This document shows, one piece after another, positions 28,389 to 41,673 of a DNA stretch of 64,000 bases. The stretch's first letter is position 1. Each line of letters starts with the position of its first letter. The translations under genes were made by a program, and so were the position numbers. The notes under the pieces are model-generated. The model was given only the letters and a program-made list of their open reading frames with translations, had not been told where the DNA came from and did no database searches. This stretch comes from Helopsaltes ochotensis (taxonomy: Eukaryota; Chordata; Aves; Passeriformes; Locustellidae), in assembly GCA_013400155.1 (NCBI GenBank), contig VXBM01000215.1, positions 814,985 to 878,984 of the forward strand. The letters run 5' to 3'.

Positions 28389-29252
28389 NNNNNNNNNNNN
28401 NNNNNNNNNNNNNNNNNNNNNNNNNNNNNNNNNNNNNNNNNNNNNNNNNNNNNNNNNNNNNNNNNNNNNNNNNNNNNNNNNNNNNNNNNNNNNNNNNNNN
28501 NNNNNNNNNNNNNNNNNNNNNNNNNNNNNNNNNNNNNNNNNNNNNNNNNNNNNNNNNNNNNNNNNNNNNNNNNNNNNNNNNNNNNNNNNNNNNNNNNNNN
28601 NNNNNNNNNNNNNNNNNNNNNNNNNNNNNNNNNNNNNNNNNNNNNNNNNNNNNNNNNNNNNNNNNNNNNNNNNNNNNNNNNNNNNNNNNNNNNNNNNNNN
28701 NNNNNNNNNNNNNNNNNNNNNNNNNNNNNNNNNNNNNNNNNNNNNNNNNNNNNNNNNNNNNNNNNNNNNNNNNNNNNNNNNNNNNNNNNNNNNNNNNNNN
28801 NNNNNNNNNNNNNNNNNNNNNNNNNNNNNNNNNNNNNNNNNNNNNNNNNNNNNNNNNNNNNNNNNNNNNNNNNNNNNNNNNNNNNNNNNNNNNNNNNNNN
28901 NNNNNNNNNNNNNNNNNNNNNNNNNNNNNNNNNNNNNNNNNNNNNNNNNNNNNNNNNNNNNNNNNNNNNNNNNNNNNNNNNNNNNNNNNNNNNNNNNNNN
29001 NNNNNNNNNNNNNNNNNNNNNNNNNNNNNNNNNNNNNNNNNNNNNNNNNNNNNNNNNNNNNNNNNNNNNNNNNNNNNNNNNNNNNNNNNNNNNNNNNNNN
29101 NNNNNNNNNNNNNNNNNNNNNNNNNNNNNNNNNNNNNNNNNNNNNNNNNNNNNNNNNNNNNNNNNNNNNNNNNNNNNNNNNNNNNNNNNNNNNNNNNNNN
29201 NNNNNNNNNNNNNNNNNNNNNNNNNNNNNNNNNNNNNNNNNNNNNNNNNNNN
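28389..29252. other. Assembly gap (864 N) inside a GC-rich island
   Basis: A run of N flanked on both sides by very GC- and CpG-rich sequence. By position it should contain the DGKD long-isoform promoter and first exon, which in mammals encodes a proline-rich N-terminus. No such exon is visible in the flanks. Confidence 0.9.
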
Positions 29253-29429
29253 CGGCGGGAGGGGGCCGCGGGCAGGGCCTCGGGCTCCTGGCGGCGCTGC
29301 GGCCGGCGCTGCCTCCGCGTTACGCTCGGTGCCGCCGCCTCTCCCTCCCGCCCGGCAAGGTCCGCGCCGCCGCCAGCCCGGGCCGCCGCTTTGGGAGTTG
29401 CCAGAGACCCCCGAAGCTTTCCCCTGGGG

Positions 29430-29900
29430 CCTGCCGCCGAGCCCGTCCCTCAGGGAGCTGCCGGCGATCCCCCCACATCCTGCTCCTCTCCCCTCACAAC
29501 GACCCCTCAGGGGTCTGCCTGTGACCACCTCACATCCGCCAAAGCGCCCCTCAGGGACTCGGCCGTTTCCCCCTTTCCCCCTGTTGGGAAAATCTTTAAT
29601 GGTAACAAATAGTGTCTGTGTTAGAGAGGTTTATTTATCCCGTCGTTTTCGGTGACAGCCCAACCACCCCTCCGGCTCCTGCTGGCGACCCCCAATCCAC
29701 ACCCTGACAGAGACCCCTGACAACACTCTCAGCGGCTTTCCAGTCACTTGTGAACCCTAGAATGCCCCTCAGGGATCCCCGTAATGAACTGTTTCTCAGG
29801 TGCCCGTTAACAGCTGCCCCCTAAATGCCCTTCAGCGTCTGCCAGCGCCCCACAAACTGCCCTCAGGGTTTCCTGGAGTTGCCCCCGGTGCCTCTCTGAA
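29430..29900 (+). repeat. Degenerate minisatellite-like array (CCCCTCAGGG motif)
   Basis: The motif CCCYTCAGGG, often followed by a ctgcc-ggcgaccc-like block, recurs near 29445, 29503, 29548, 29764, 29828 and 29859, with weaker copies near 29670 and 29725. Spacing is irregular (about 30-60 bp, with larger breaks), so it looks like an old decayed tandem repeat. Confidence 0.55.
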
Positions 29901-32900
29901 CCTCTCCAGTTCCCCTGCCCAGCAGCCCAGCTTAGGCCACCTTCTTTCCAGTGCCCAGGTTCAGAGCTCCCTGGGAGCTTTACCTAGCTCAGTAATCAGT
30001 GTACCCAAGCTCAACAGGACCCCATCTTACTTCTTTTCTTTCTTACCCACTTTTCCTGTAATATTTTCTTGGAGTCATGGAGGTCAGATTTGGGCTGCTA
30101 CTCCCAAGAGCTGCTCCATTTATCTGGTATTTGAATGCTCCACGGCATCCTCACCCCATGAAGCTGCATCTCTCCCCTTGTCTCCTCATACCATAGCTGC
30201 CACTGGCACCTTCCTCAGCTCCCTGTGCCTTCTCTGAGAACCTCTGCACATCCCAGCCATAGCTCCCTGTCACAGTGTTCCATTATTGACTTCCAACACC
30301 TCCCTCCTCCGTGGTCCTATTGTACTTGGCATAAGTCACTGTCTCATCTTCAGGGCTCTGCTGTGGAAGGTGCAGCCCTTTTTATTCCCTGCAGTCATTG
30401 TCTGTGCCTCCCTCAGCATCTTCCCGTCCTTTTTGTGCATCCTAATTTTCCCCATCTCGCACTGTGCTGTGTTACCTTTCTGTAGCCATATAGCAATATT
30501 TAGCTTCCTGTCTGGTCAGGGAGTGATCTTACAGCTGGTTAATCTTTGTTCCCAGCTTTGTCTGTCCTGCTTTACCTTCCTGGTAAGGTAAAGTCCTTTC
30601 CACCCAGATTCCCTTGGCCCAGTCATATTTTGTGCCTCTGTGGCTCGTCCAGAGGCATAAAATAACAATAACATAACAATAACACCATTTTTAGGGGCTG
30701 TAACAACATTCTGCAACTACAACCACAATTGTAGTTCTTCTGTATTGTTACCGTAAAAAAAGATGTGAAGCTTTCCTTCAACCTTAGACTGGAAACCAGG
30801 CATAGGGAGTTTCCCTTTCTGTACTATTTTTATTATAGCAGCGTGATTTTTCTTTGTAGCCACTAAGCTCCTGTGTAACTCTTGGACTGTTGTGTCATGT
30901 GTTTCTGCTTAGAAATACCAGGTTAGTTACTCTGTCATCACCTGCCTTGTGCTCACCTTGTCTCTGCAGCATGGACAAGCACGGTGCAGCTGTGGGGATG
31001 CAAAAGCTCGCTCAGCACTGGTGCTACAGCTCAGTGTTGCTTCTCTTGTACTCATAGCAAAGGAGAGTAAATGTCTGTGCATGGTGCAGTGTCTGAAGCG
31101 TTATTCAAAGGGCTCTTTTTTGTGCTGGCTGGTTTGCCTTGCTTTCAAACACAAGCCCTGCCATCATTCTGCTGCTCATCATTGTTTGGCTGCATTGGTC
31201 CCAGCTGTGAAACCCCTGTGACAAAGTGCAGTCCTGTGTGAGGATGGTGACAGGGCTGCTTCCTCCGTCTGTGCGGTGCTGCTGGCACTGCCACTGGCTT
31301 CTTGGGCTGAGGCACTGCGGGACTGGGCTGTGAGATGGTTCTTTTGACCACACCAAGAAACCCTGGAGCCCTCTAAACCTGTTGATGTTCTATATAAACC
31401 AGATCTCAGCTATGCTGTGGCACCAGGTGACTTAAGCTAGTCTGTTATTCTGCTGTGAAAAAAATAAGCCTTTTGAGATATTTTCCTGTATCCAGAGTGC
31501 TAAATATTAAGAATTTGGCTTGCTGGAGATTGGATGAACCTTGGGATTTTTCAACACCACTCGTAGTAGGGGTCTCATGTGGAAAGGAAGAAGGATGCTA
31601 TAGTCTGTCTCCGTGGTAGTGTTTGTGATGAGAGCAGGGTTACAAAGACTTTTCCAGGGATAGAGTGGGAGCTCTTGCTTATAGCAGGATGTTAGAGATG
31701 CTAAGGTAAGAGGTACATTGGGTTGTATTTTTGTTTGACTATAGCAGAGCACGTCCTCCTGTCCCTTCTTAATCGTTTTCCCTGTTTTACATCACTTCTT
31801 GTGTCAACATGGCTGAAAAAAGACAAAACCAGCTACTTGTATATGCAAACATAAGCATATTAAGAACAAGGATTATAAACAGATACTGCTACAGCTGCTA
31901 AGCCTTCTGTGTGTTAACCTGCCAAAAACCTTTGACTAAAGAGCGTCAAATTTTCCAGGTAAGCCCAGGTATTATGGTATTCAGGATTGATTTGTTCTAT
32001 TGCTTGTTGATGTCATTTTGGTTTGTCATTGTCTTTTCTGCATGCTGCTGCATGTGTACTCTTTCCTTGCCCTCGGGGCAAAGAGCAAAGACAACTTTGT
32101 GGGTAATCATGGTTTTGATGAGACTTTGAGGAGCTTGCTTCTATTGTAAAGGCAGACCTAATTCTGAATTTGTCAGTTGAATGATGGAGTGCAGACTGCT
32201 GTAGGCTGTAGAAGCTGTTGGACAGGTCTGTCAGTGACAGTAAGAGATGCAGGCAGACTTTTACTGTGACCTGAGGATATAAATCTCTTCTGACCACATC
32301 TTTTGCTGCAGTTAGCTTAAGACCATGCCTGTAAGTACAGCTAAATCACCATGGAAGCTGACTTTTATCACAGCTTGAGTGTGAAATCTATTGTAGCCAT
32401 GGAATTCCTCAGGAATTACTTGTCATAGTTGCAAGAACTTTGAAGGTACGTTTTCCTTCCTCTGGTCCTGCCATCTGTTTTCCTAAGAAATGTTGTAAAG
32501 TAAAGCTACTTGCTTGCTTGCAAGACCATAAAACTTTAGTGAATTTGTCTCAAAGCCCAGAGATTGTCTGTCCAGCTGTATTTGACTGAAGTAGCTTGGT
32601 GTGATAGTAATGGGGCAAGTGGAATCATTTGGATGTTTAAAGACTGAGGGAGGTGTTGTGTGCAGGGTCTAAAGGCAAATCACAAGGTAACATCCCTTCA
32701 GCTAAAAATCCTGTCCATTTGAGGGTGGGAGAAGAAGTGGAAGGCTTAGAATTTGGAAACTGAAGTACTGTGTTCTAACATACTTGTTTTTAGCTAAAAA
32801 GAATTTTTGAGGCAGAGAAGAAGGTATAAGAGACTGCAAGTTTAGCAGTCTTTTAATGATTATTATTATTATGGAGAAAGAATAAAGCCTCACATGATCA

Positions 32901-35900
32901 GGTATAGCAGGTAATGTGAGTGCTCTTGTCTCAGGTGGCTGAGAAGCAGAGGCTGAATTGTGTGCTTGATCAGCCATTTCAAGACCTGACGGACTTGTAC
33001 CAGCATAAGGCTTCAGAGTGCGCTGCTTTTAGCTCCTCTCTGGTCTCAGGCTGGTGCTGGTGCAGCTGCAGAAATGGTTGGTCAGCTAAGATTAAATATT
33101 TTTGAATGGATAGGAATTAGGAAAGAGATTAAATTAACTGAGAGAAGAAAGATGCATGTGAGGAGAGGCAACAGCAGGACCTTGCTTCCACCTCCTAAGC
33201 AGTGCTGAGACCTCAGCTGGAACCAGCTGAAGTGGCAATGTCATCTCATTGTCACTCAGCATGGACTGAGGCACAGGAATATCCAAAGTGGTCCTGGGAG
33301 CTGAGGGTGTGAAACCAAGGAGCACAGCACCTTTTATAAGCTCTGACAGTGAAGTGTGCTTCTTCCTTTGAACTTGACCTTTCATTTCCAGCGTCACATT
33401 ACAGCCCTCACAAAGCTGGAGGGTGGATGCACAGGCCATCTTCCCATTTCATTCATCAGTTCTGTGGGATTTCCAGCCTGCCGGCTTTGGTATGTTGAGC
33501 TCTCAAGTTTGTTTACCAGACAGGATTTCAACAGCGTCCTTGGGTAGCATCAGGAGAACTTCTTGTTTAGACTAGTTCAGTCTAAGTTCTGTTTACTTTC
33601 ACAAGCAATTTCTCTGTAATATTTTCATCTTTATAAGCATTTATCGTTGCCTTGAACTTTTTAAGGCAAGTTTACAGTGTATATTTCACCAGAGCTGCAA
33701 ACAGAGCGAGCTCTCCAAACTTTCCGGGAAGCTGGCGAGCTCTGGTAGCAGAGATACGTCAAATTCATTTATATTCTGGAAAGCAGTACAGATGGACTGG
33801 TGTTGAGCTTTATGCTGCAGTGGACTGACTGTTCAGTACCTGAACTAGCACATTTCCCCTCTCTGTGCTGTGTACCAGCTATAGGTGATGGTTTTTGTGC
33901 TATAGGAGGTTGTGATTCTCTTTCTGACCAGTAGCCTTGAGGTCTCGGAGCCACCCTGCAGCATAAAGGCAGAAAAACAGGGGAAAGCAAAATGTTTCTC
34001 CTGGTTTTTGTGCAGGTTTCCAGAGCATACTGTGCTGAGTCCTCAGACATTTGGTGGGCAGCATGGGCAACTGAAGAAAGCTCATTTTGTTTCTTCTTGT
34101 ATTGCCTATTAGATAAAATGTCCATTTTATAGGTAAAGAAGTGTTATTTTTATTTTTGGAGGGCAAGTGTTTTAAAGTTTCACTCTGAAGAGATTAGAGT
34201 GAGGAAAATGAGACATTTATTAGTTTGAAAGGCAAGTAATGAAGTATTATGATGAGAAGCAAAGCATTTCAGTAAAGCAGCATTGTAAAAGAAGTAAGCA
34301 AGAAATGAGGAAGGCATTTTCAGGAATTCATGACTTAATTCGTGTTCTGTCGGTGGCATCTTCCACTGAAACATATTAAAATGTCTGTCTGGTTTTGTTT
34401 TGCTGCCTTCTAACAGGCTGTCTGAAAGAGGACATTTTAGGATCTTCATGTGTCATAAACTGTAGTGGCTTATGCTTTAATCTAGGTAGAAACTGGGAGC
34501 TCTTCACCTAAAAATAGTAAGAACTGTTGAAAAAGAGAAGTTTTTGTAATTGAACTGAAACATCTTGAGCACAGGTTTAAGGACATGAATTTTCTTGGAT
34601 CAACAGCATGAACATACTAGTTTCTTCTCTGAGCACCAAGACATAGGTGGGATTTTAGGCTGTATGAATGTTTCTGTCCCTTAATCTACATTCTGTTTTG
34701 TGTGCACTTTGGACTCATCTGTTCTGACACAATTTGGGAAGCCTCCCAGCACTGTTTCCACTGGTGTACTGTAAGTTTGCCTTGCTGCTGGAGAGTTTTG
34801 GATGCTGTATGAAAACAACAGCAACACGCTGCCACAAGCTGTTACTTCCTTGTTAAAAATAACCAAAACCCAACAAACCCAAACTAAGAAATCCCACCGC
34901 ACAACAAAACAAAGCACAAAACCACACGCACATGAAGTGTTTCTCGTTTCTTCTAACTATAGATCAGGTTCCAAGAACTGAAGAGCTAACATTGAACTTT
35001 CCTGTATTTTGAGAGCATGGATTTACTTAGACCACATCACTAAAAAGTTTCTAGATTACTAATTATTCTCTCTAATAAAATTAGAGACCAAAAAGCATAG
35101 CTATTTAATGTTTTGGTTTGATTGTTTGGTTTTTAAAAATAATACTTAGATAGAATATTTAGAGTATTTTCCCCTACCCAAAACTGAAAAAATATAGAGT
35201 TTTTACTTTGGAGGAGTACAGGGTTATAAATGAAAACTATGAAATGTCTATCTCCAGATTACGTGATTAGGAAATCCAGTATACCATGTGAGACTCTGCA
35301 TAACTTTACATTCTTTCATTACAAATCCAGTCTGATTCTTTCTATAATAGCAGCTATACCTGCTATATGTAAGAGAAAGCACAAGTGAGATGGAGAGAGT
35401 TTTCCTCTGTTCCTGGAAAGCTTAAGGTTTACCCTAGATATTGGCGCAGCCTCATTGGAAATTTCACAGCACACAACTGTCCCAAGTGAACATGTGTTCC
35501 TCTTGGAACATGTTTTTACAAGATCTCAAATGCACCAACCATTATTTAAAGGATATTTTATTAACTCTCCACTGAAACAGTTTGTTCCCTGCTTTTTCTT
35601 CACTAAGTGGTTATTGCTTCTTGTTTCACTAAGAATTTATGTGTCTCTTAGACAGAAGATGCTTCTGTTTGGTATTGCAGCCCTGCAGGATAGTCATCCA
35701 GGGGTAGCTGAGCTTCAGGCAGAATAGCTGAGGCAGCAGCACTCTTCCACAGCAGCTGCCATGGTTTGTGGTCCCTCCTCACGTATTTTCTATAAAACAC
35801 TTCAGATAGTAATGAGCTTATTGTGCATGCCCTGTTCAGTAGTGTTGCACCTCTACAGCAGCAGTGCAGTGCTTCTGCAGGGTATGGAGCATGCAGTCTG

Positions 35901-38900
35901 CAGGCCCTGGACCACACCTGGACATGAGAGCACTTGGATAGAGGAGGAGGAGGAGGAGGTCTAAAGCTGGCTGCCCTCCTCTCATCCAGAGAGGAAAAAG
36001 TTGGCTTGATGTCTACAACATTCCCACTTCGATTGGGCAATAGATTAGTACAGGATTGCTTCATTTGGTTTTAGAGGAGAACTTTTTGTTTCCTCACCAT
36101 CTCATTGTTAAGTTGAAAAGTTTTACATCTGATCACTGTTCTGATGTTGTGGTTTGCCTCTTTTGAGAAAGGAAATGCCCTCTTGATCACATAATGCTTC
36201 TATTGAGCACATCGCACTTGAGACTTGCAAGCTATAGTAAATTTATCCATGTAATTTTCTAGTGAGGAGAGAGGATACCACCCACAGTTTCCTGCAGGGA
36301 AAATGTAGATAAATACTTCTTATATCAAGTGCAAGAAATCACCCAGGGCATCCCCAGACCTGGGAACTGGTGGTGCAAGCTCCAGGTAATGTCTTACCCT
36401 GTGGGACACCCTCTTCAGTGGTGTTTGAATGACAGAAATATGTCTGATAGAACAGGGAGGGCGAGCTGCCTGCTCTTGGAACTGCTCTCAGCTGAGGCAG
36501 GGGAGAGCACTCTCTAGAAGGTGTAGATCTATCATTGAGGTTTTATGAAAAATCAGTGTTCTGGCAACTGACACCAGCCCCTTCTGTTCAGCTGAAAGTT
36601 AACAAAATGGTGTTCCCAGGGCTGTGCTCATCTTTTTTGTTGTTGCTGGTGCTGATCAAGAAGTCTTGGCATGGTCAAAGGTATTTGCAGGACATTAAAA
36701 CAGGGCAAGTGGAAAAACAAATTAAAACTATGCAGTATCCTTTAAAAACTATGTTAAATAGATGAGGAAAAAAAAACTTAAAAGCATAGGTTGTTTAATA
36801 CATAAATATGGAAAATCTGATTATAACAGTTGTTACAGATGAGATAAAAATAAATTCTAAGATACCTAAATATTAATTAAATGGCCAAAGGCCAGAAGCC
36901 GCTTTCTGCTCTCAACCTATTTGAATATCAGTTGGAATAAAAGGATGAGGATTTGCCTCTGCCAGTCCCTACCAAGCAAGGCTCCTTGCAGAATTCAGTA
37001 GTGGAGGTGGTGGGAGTCCAGACGCAGTGGGAGGAAGCTGTCTTTCCTTCAGCCTCCTCAACACAAGGGCAAAGGATTCAGTTTTCTTCTTCAAGGTATA
37101 ACTTTCACTTTCCCATATCCTGAAGTTCTCTTACTGGTACTTTCTGCTGACTTTTCCTTCCTACTTGGCCGAGGTCTCCGTGACGTTCAGCGGTGTGGGA
37201 AGGATGGGGAGGTTATGAGTGTGAGGATGAGATCCGCAGCTGTATTCTGCCTGTGCTTTCCCATACATTGGCTGTTCTGTGCTCGCACTGCTCGCGCTCC
37301 CCAGCCTGGCACTCGCATGTCCAATGGCCCGGAGAGCCCACTATGGTGAGTGCTGCCTCCTCCTGCTTGCTGCTGAGGTGGATAGGGAGGCTCAGACATG
37401 AGGGGTTTGGTAGTAACTTGTCTCTCTGAATGTGAATTAATCAGAGTGTGATTTAAGCCGTGGAGGTACAGGCTGCAGCATTAGAAGGTTCCATGTACAA
37501 GCTGTGGTTCCAAATGAGGTTCTATTGTTGTGCCTCAGCAGCAGAGCCACGTGCTTCTGAGTTCAGGCAGGGGATTCTGTGGTGCTGGTGCATGTGAGAG
37601 GCATGTCTCAGGTTTTACTGTAGGTAGCGTGTTTTGACATTCTTTGTGTATGGAGAAAATGCCCAAGGAGGGGATGTAGCCATGTATATATAGTTTCAGA
37701 TGGCAGAGGAAATAACAGTCAAACTTTTCATGTTTGTCCTTAAAAGTATAAAGTTCACATTTAATTGGTACCCTTTAGAAATTTATTCCATTCCAAAATT
37801 TTCAGGTAGCTATTAAACTGTTGCCTTTTTGGCTTTAGTTATCTCTGTGGATGGGTTTGAGCCCTTATCTTCCAGCTTTGCTATAGTTTGACTGGCGTTT
37901 TGTGCTCAGTTTCCCTCTTGTGATAAATGTGTTTGGGAAGGATGCCAGGAGCCTATGGAAAGCATCCTGAGGCTTAAGCAGTTAGTGTGCCAGGAGGTGT
38001 CCAGCTCCTAACTCATCCTGAATCAGTGTACTGGTGTGTTTTTCATTCTCCCTTCTAAGTATTTTGACCAGAATATTCATCTGTTTTAGTACTTTTCTTG
38101 GAGCTCTCTGACAGAGCTCATTTTACCAAGAAGCTGTGCATGGACATGCTGTATGTTGTATTTCCTTCTCCATATACATTTTTGCGCACTCTCAAATTGT
38201 TTCTCATTTGGTAATTTGTTCACTTTAGGTCTGTGACTGTGCATCCCTTTTAGGAGAGTCATTGATAATAGTAGCATCTGAACCTGGTATTGAAAGAAGC
38301 TGGTTCAAAGACCCGTTCTGTGTTTATTGGCTGCAACTTTAGCTAATGAAGAATGAAGTGTTTGACCATTTATCTGTGCCAAGGCAAGTTAAAGCCTTTT
38401 CAGTGTCTGTTTGATACCACCCTGTTTTTTACTGCGGATCTGGAGAATGAGCTTGCATTACCCGTTTCAGTGACATCTCAGCTACTCCGTGGATAGGTTG
38501 CTGTGCTGTGCTCTGAACTCTGCTGTCAGGAGTTGCAGGGAGGCTGTAGGAAAGCTGCCCCAGTCTCTCACTGGATGGGCTGAGTCCAGCTCATTCAGCG
38601 GGGCTGGGGGTTACAACAGAGGAGAATTGGGAGGATGATTGTTAGGAGAGTTTTCTCAGGCTTTGCCATGTGGTTGTACAAAGGTCCATACTGTAACCCC
38701 CTTCATCAGTTGTAGTGCTCAGCTTCTGTTAGTGGGCCTCTGACTCACTGCCCCAGCTTCTATTTTGACATTTGATTCCGGCTCTGATTTTCTTCTGGAG
38801 TCTCCTTTTTTTGGCAGTAAGTTCTCATAATGTCTTGCTTTTCTGATACAAGTGAAAGAAATCATCATGAAATTTTCACTTTTTCAAGAGCGAAGTGCAT

Positions 38901-41390
38901 TTATTGTAGAATTCCTGAACAGCAACCTGTAATTACCTTGTGCTCCCCTATAGATCTGTACAGCTCTCCCCTGTAGATCTGTATAGCTCTCTATGTGTCC
39001 CATCATTAGAATTGCTTTACTGATCCAGATTTCCCCTCTCCAAGCTTCCTGGAGTTCATTTCCAGGGTGTGACCACTGTCTGGTGGAAGGATGTTGCTCT
39101 CAGATTAGCTTGTTAACCCCTACCCTTTTGACATTTCATGTCTTATTCTATGGGGTTGGTTAGATTTATTCCTGTAGTTTCTTTGTAGGATTTACTGAAT
39201 TTTATTTGATTTCTAAATATTAATTAGTTCCATGTTTATGACCATGGGGAGCTTTTCTGACACCAGCTACTAAAACTGTTTTACCGACAAGTGGCAGCAC
39301 TCAGATTTGTACCCGGCCTAGCACGGCAAGACTGTCTGGCCATGTTTAAGTGCCTGCAGGCCTGCTCCTTTCCTTTTTGCCATAGCTTACTCAAAATCAG
39401 TGACTAGATGAGGTTGTTTTGTCCCTGGGGTTCAGCTGCCTATAAAATTCCCTAGTAAGCATCTATAAAGGTAGCCCAGTTCTGCACCTACTTTTGCATT
39501 TTGTTTTTTCCTCTCTGCATTTGGCGCTTTGTTTAGTCAATTATTTGTTGTTTGACATGAGTGTTTTGTGGTACATACAAATAAAAACTGTGTATGTCCT
39601 AAAGTTTTTACATTCTGGCAACATGAAAAAGAGAGAAATCCATATGCTGGGGACTTTGGGTCTGTGGTTATTTAGTTGCTATTAAGATAGCTTTATATCA
39701 TTTTGCTGTTACCTTGTACATAGTTCCTTTTCTGCATTGAAAACACGTGTCAGTGGAGCATAATTCTTGTTTTAGATATGCTGCACTGAGTAATTGCCCC
39801 TAAGAATATGTTATGATCTCAGCAGTGAAATGAGTTGCATTGTTCTTCCTCTGTCTCTATCAAACATGGTTTGGAGCCTCCCTGTGCTGAGAGACACTTG
39901 CCAGCCTGACAGCTGAACATGCTTGATAGTCACCCCCAGTCTGGCTAATAGAGCTTGTTTTCCAGATTAGGAAATTGGTTTTATCTAGAGCCCTGCTTCC
40001 AAATGGGGCAGTAGGTTTAAGCTTCAGGAAAGATTCGTCTGCTCTTGTGTTTCACTTGGTGAGCAGTACTATGTGCAGGAGAACAAGGGATGTAATCTGA
40101 AAGCAGCTGAAATCTGATGTGATCCTTCCTTTTAGTAGAATCACCCATGTTACCAGTATAGAAAGCACTTAATTTGTGTAGGCTGTCTCTGACCTCCTGG
40201 CATGGGTTACTGGGTGCAGAGACACCTCAGGTGAGCAGTGATGCCAAAAACACAACTGTGTCTTGCTGGTTTACTGAACAGCTCCTGTTAATCTTCTGGC
40301 TTCTTGTTCTTACTGGGCCGGAAGGGGAAACAGTGAAGCACAAGGCTCTCTTATAAGTTCTTCTTTTTAAAGTCCTCTGAGTTGTTTGAAACCGTTCCCG
40401 TTGAGGTCAGCGACAAAACTTTTCTTTTGTCAGTTCAGGATTAGGCCTGAACCTTGCACCCGTTTTGACAGGAGAAATCTGACAACGTACTATTGCTCTT
40501 CCTAAGTGTCAGGTTTTGAAAGGAGGATGAGCTGTGAGGAGGATTGTGTATTGCTTGCCATAAACTGAATTTTTTTCTGCAGAAAGTTGCTGTTCTTCAA
40601 GGCCAAAGATAAATACTAAAATGTTAGAAATTTCCTAGGCCTTGCCTTTCAGTTATCTAATCTTGTTCTTTTCAGACTTCTTAAGACACTCTGCTGTGTG
40701 CAATGTTGCTTTAATTTGTTGGTTTGTTCAGTAGCCTTTTTTACTCTGACTTAAAATATGATAAAAGAGGTCAGCATTGAAACCAGTAGCACATCAAGTT
40801 TACACTTGATCCAAGAACCTGATCCAATAATTAATTTTTTTTGTAGTGTTATCTGCCCATGGAATGCCATGCCACAGGACACCACACTGGAAAGGGACTC
40901 AGCTGGATAGAAAACAGTCTGCATAGTTCCTTTGCAAACAATTCTAGTATTTATCCTGGATAGGATGCGCGTAATTATTCCTCATAATGTTTCAGGGCAG
41001 TAGCTTTTCCCGTAGGATCCAATATATGATACTAAAAATAGTTTTAACACTCTCTTTTCATTATGGGAGAAGCAATTTCACTTTTATCTTGATGAATTAC
41101 GTGCCCAGTAATCTGATCAGAGTAGCTCTTCAATTAAAAACCTGCAGAGAGGCTGGGGAGCAGAAGTAACTGTTCATCTCCCCCTTTTATTTCATTTGTG
41201 TCACTTTGCAGTCAGGTCCTTTCTCCAGTTCATTTTCTGCAGCTGCATTCCTCTGCAAGTACCTAGTCCTTTGGCTGTAAAGTCAAAATAGAGGAGGAGA
41301 AAGGCAGTGATGTCTACATCATTTTATAAAGTCATCTTGATCTTATCTCCAGCCCTTTCCGCCCAAACCCACCAAGCTGTGCTGAGCTGA
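29901..41390 (+). other. DGKD intron 1 (upstream part)
   Basis: No conserved coding exon, RNA gene or full mobile element seen. It holds only short simple repeats, such as AATAACAATAACATAACAA near 30660, ATTATTATTATT near 32858 and GAGGAGGAGGAGG near 35942. Confidence 0.55.
38943..38988 (+). repeat. 23-bp tandem duplication
   Basis: Two copies (38943-38965 and 38966-38988), each starting CTCCCCT and containing TAGATCTGTA, with two mismatches. Confidence 0.85.
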
Positions 41391-41394
41391 GTGC

Positions 41395-41404
41395 CTATAA
41401 ATAG
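41395..41404 (+). promoter_or_regulatory. TATA box / MEF2-like site of an internal DGKD promoter
   Basis: CTATAAATAG is a good TATA box and also fits the MEF2 consensus YTAWWWWTAR exactly. It lies about 250 bases upstream of a short first coding exon with a consensus donor. Transcription would be expected to start near 41425-41435. Confidence 0.55.
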
Positions 41405-41460
41405 CCCGACTTGCTCTCGTGCAGAGATGGGCAGCACTGAACCAGAGGCATGTTTGCTGT

Positions 41461-41483
41461 GAGCGGAGCGAGCGCTCCCGCTC
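41461..41483. repeat. GC-rich inverted repeat in the DGKD alternative 5' leader
   Basis: GAGCGGAGCGAGCGCTCCCGCTC is a near-palindrome with GCTC/GAGC arms. It would form a hairpin in the leader RNA if transcription starts at the TATA box just upstream. Confidence 0.6.
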
Positions 41484-41646
41484 TGGCCTTTCATGACTGA
41501 GCTGGGTAGCTGTGAGGTTTTCTATAGATAGAGCCTGGCAATGACAGGAACTGCTGCTCAGAGCGGGGCAAGGTGACCTCTGCAAGTGTCGCCTTTTGGT
41601 AAAAAAAAAGGTGGGGGGGGTGATAAAAAGAGGGTCTAAAAGAGGA

Positions 41647-41673
41647 ATGGAGGAATGCACGTCTTGTGCAGAG
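41647..41673 (+). CDS. DGKD: Candidate alternative first coding exon of DGKD (short isoform)
   Basis: An ATG with good context (G at -3, G at +4) opens nine codons, MEECTSCAE, and then meets a consensus donor GTGAGT in phase 0, exactly the phase of the next DGKD exon (TVIKEGML...). A TATA box lies 250 bases upstream. Mammalian DGKD has a shorter delta-1 form that differs only at the extreme N-terminus. I do not recall its residues, so homology is not claimed. Confidence 0.6.

Larger units (their letters stand above)
28290..29480 (+). promoter_or_regulatory. Probable DGKD CpG-island promoter (mostly unsequenced)
   Basis: CpG-dense flanks (GCGATCGGCGCTCGGGCGG before the gap; GCCGCGGGC and GCGCTGCGGCCGG after it) about 15 kb upstream of the first PH-domain exon, with no other island nearby. 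The role is inferred from position. Confidence 0.55.

Noticed and set aside
28371..29528. Two long open frames (380-385 codons), one on each strand
   Set aside because: They consist mostly of the N gap read as unknown residues; there is no real coding evidence.
29800..30237. 145-codon Pro/Ser/Leu-rich open frame
   Set aside because: Explained by the C-rich degenerate repeat near the DGKD island, not by a gene.
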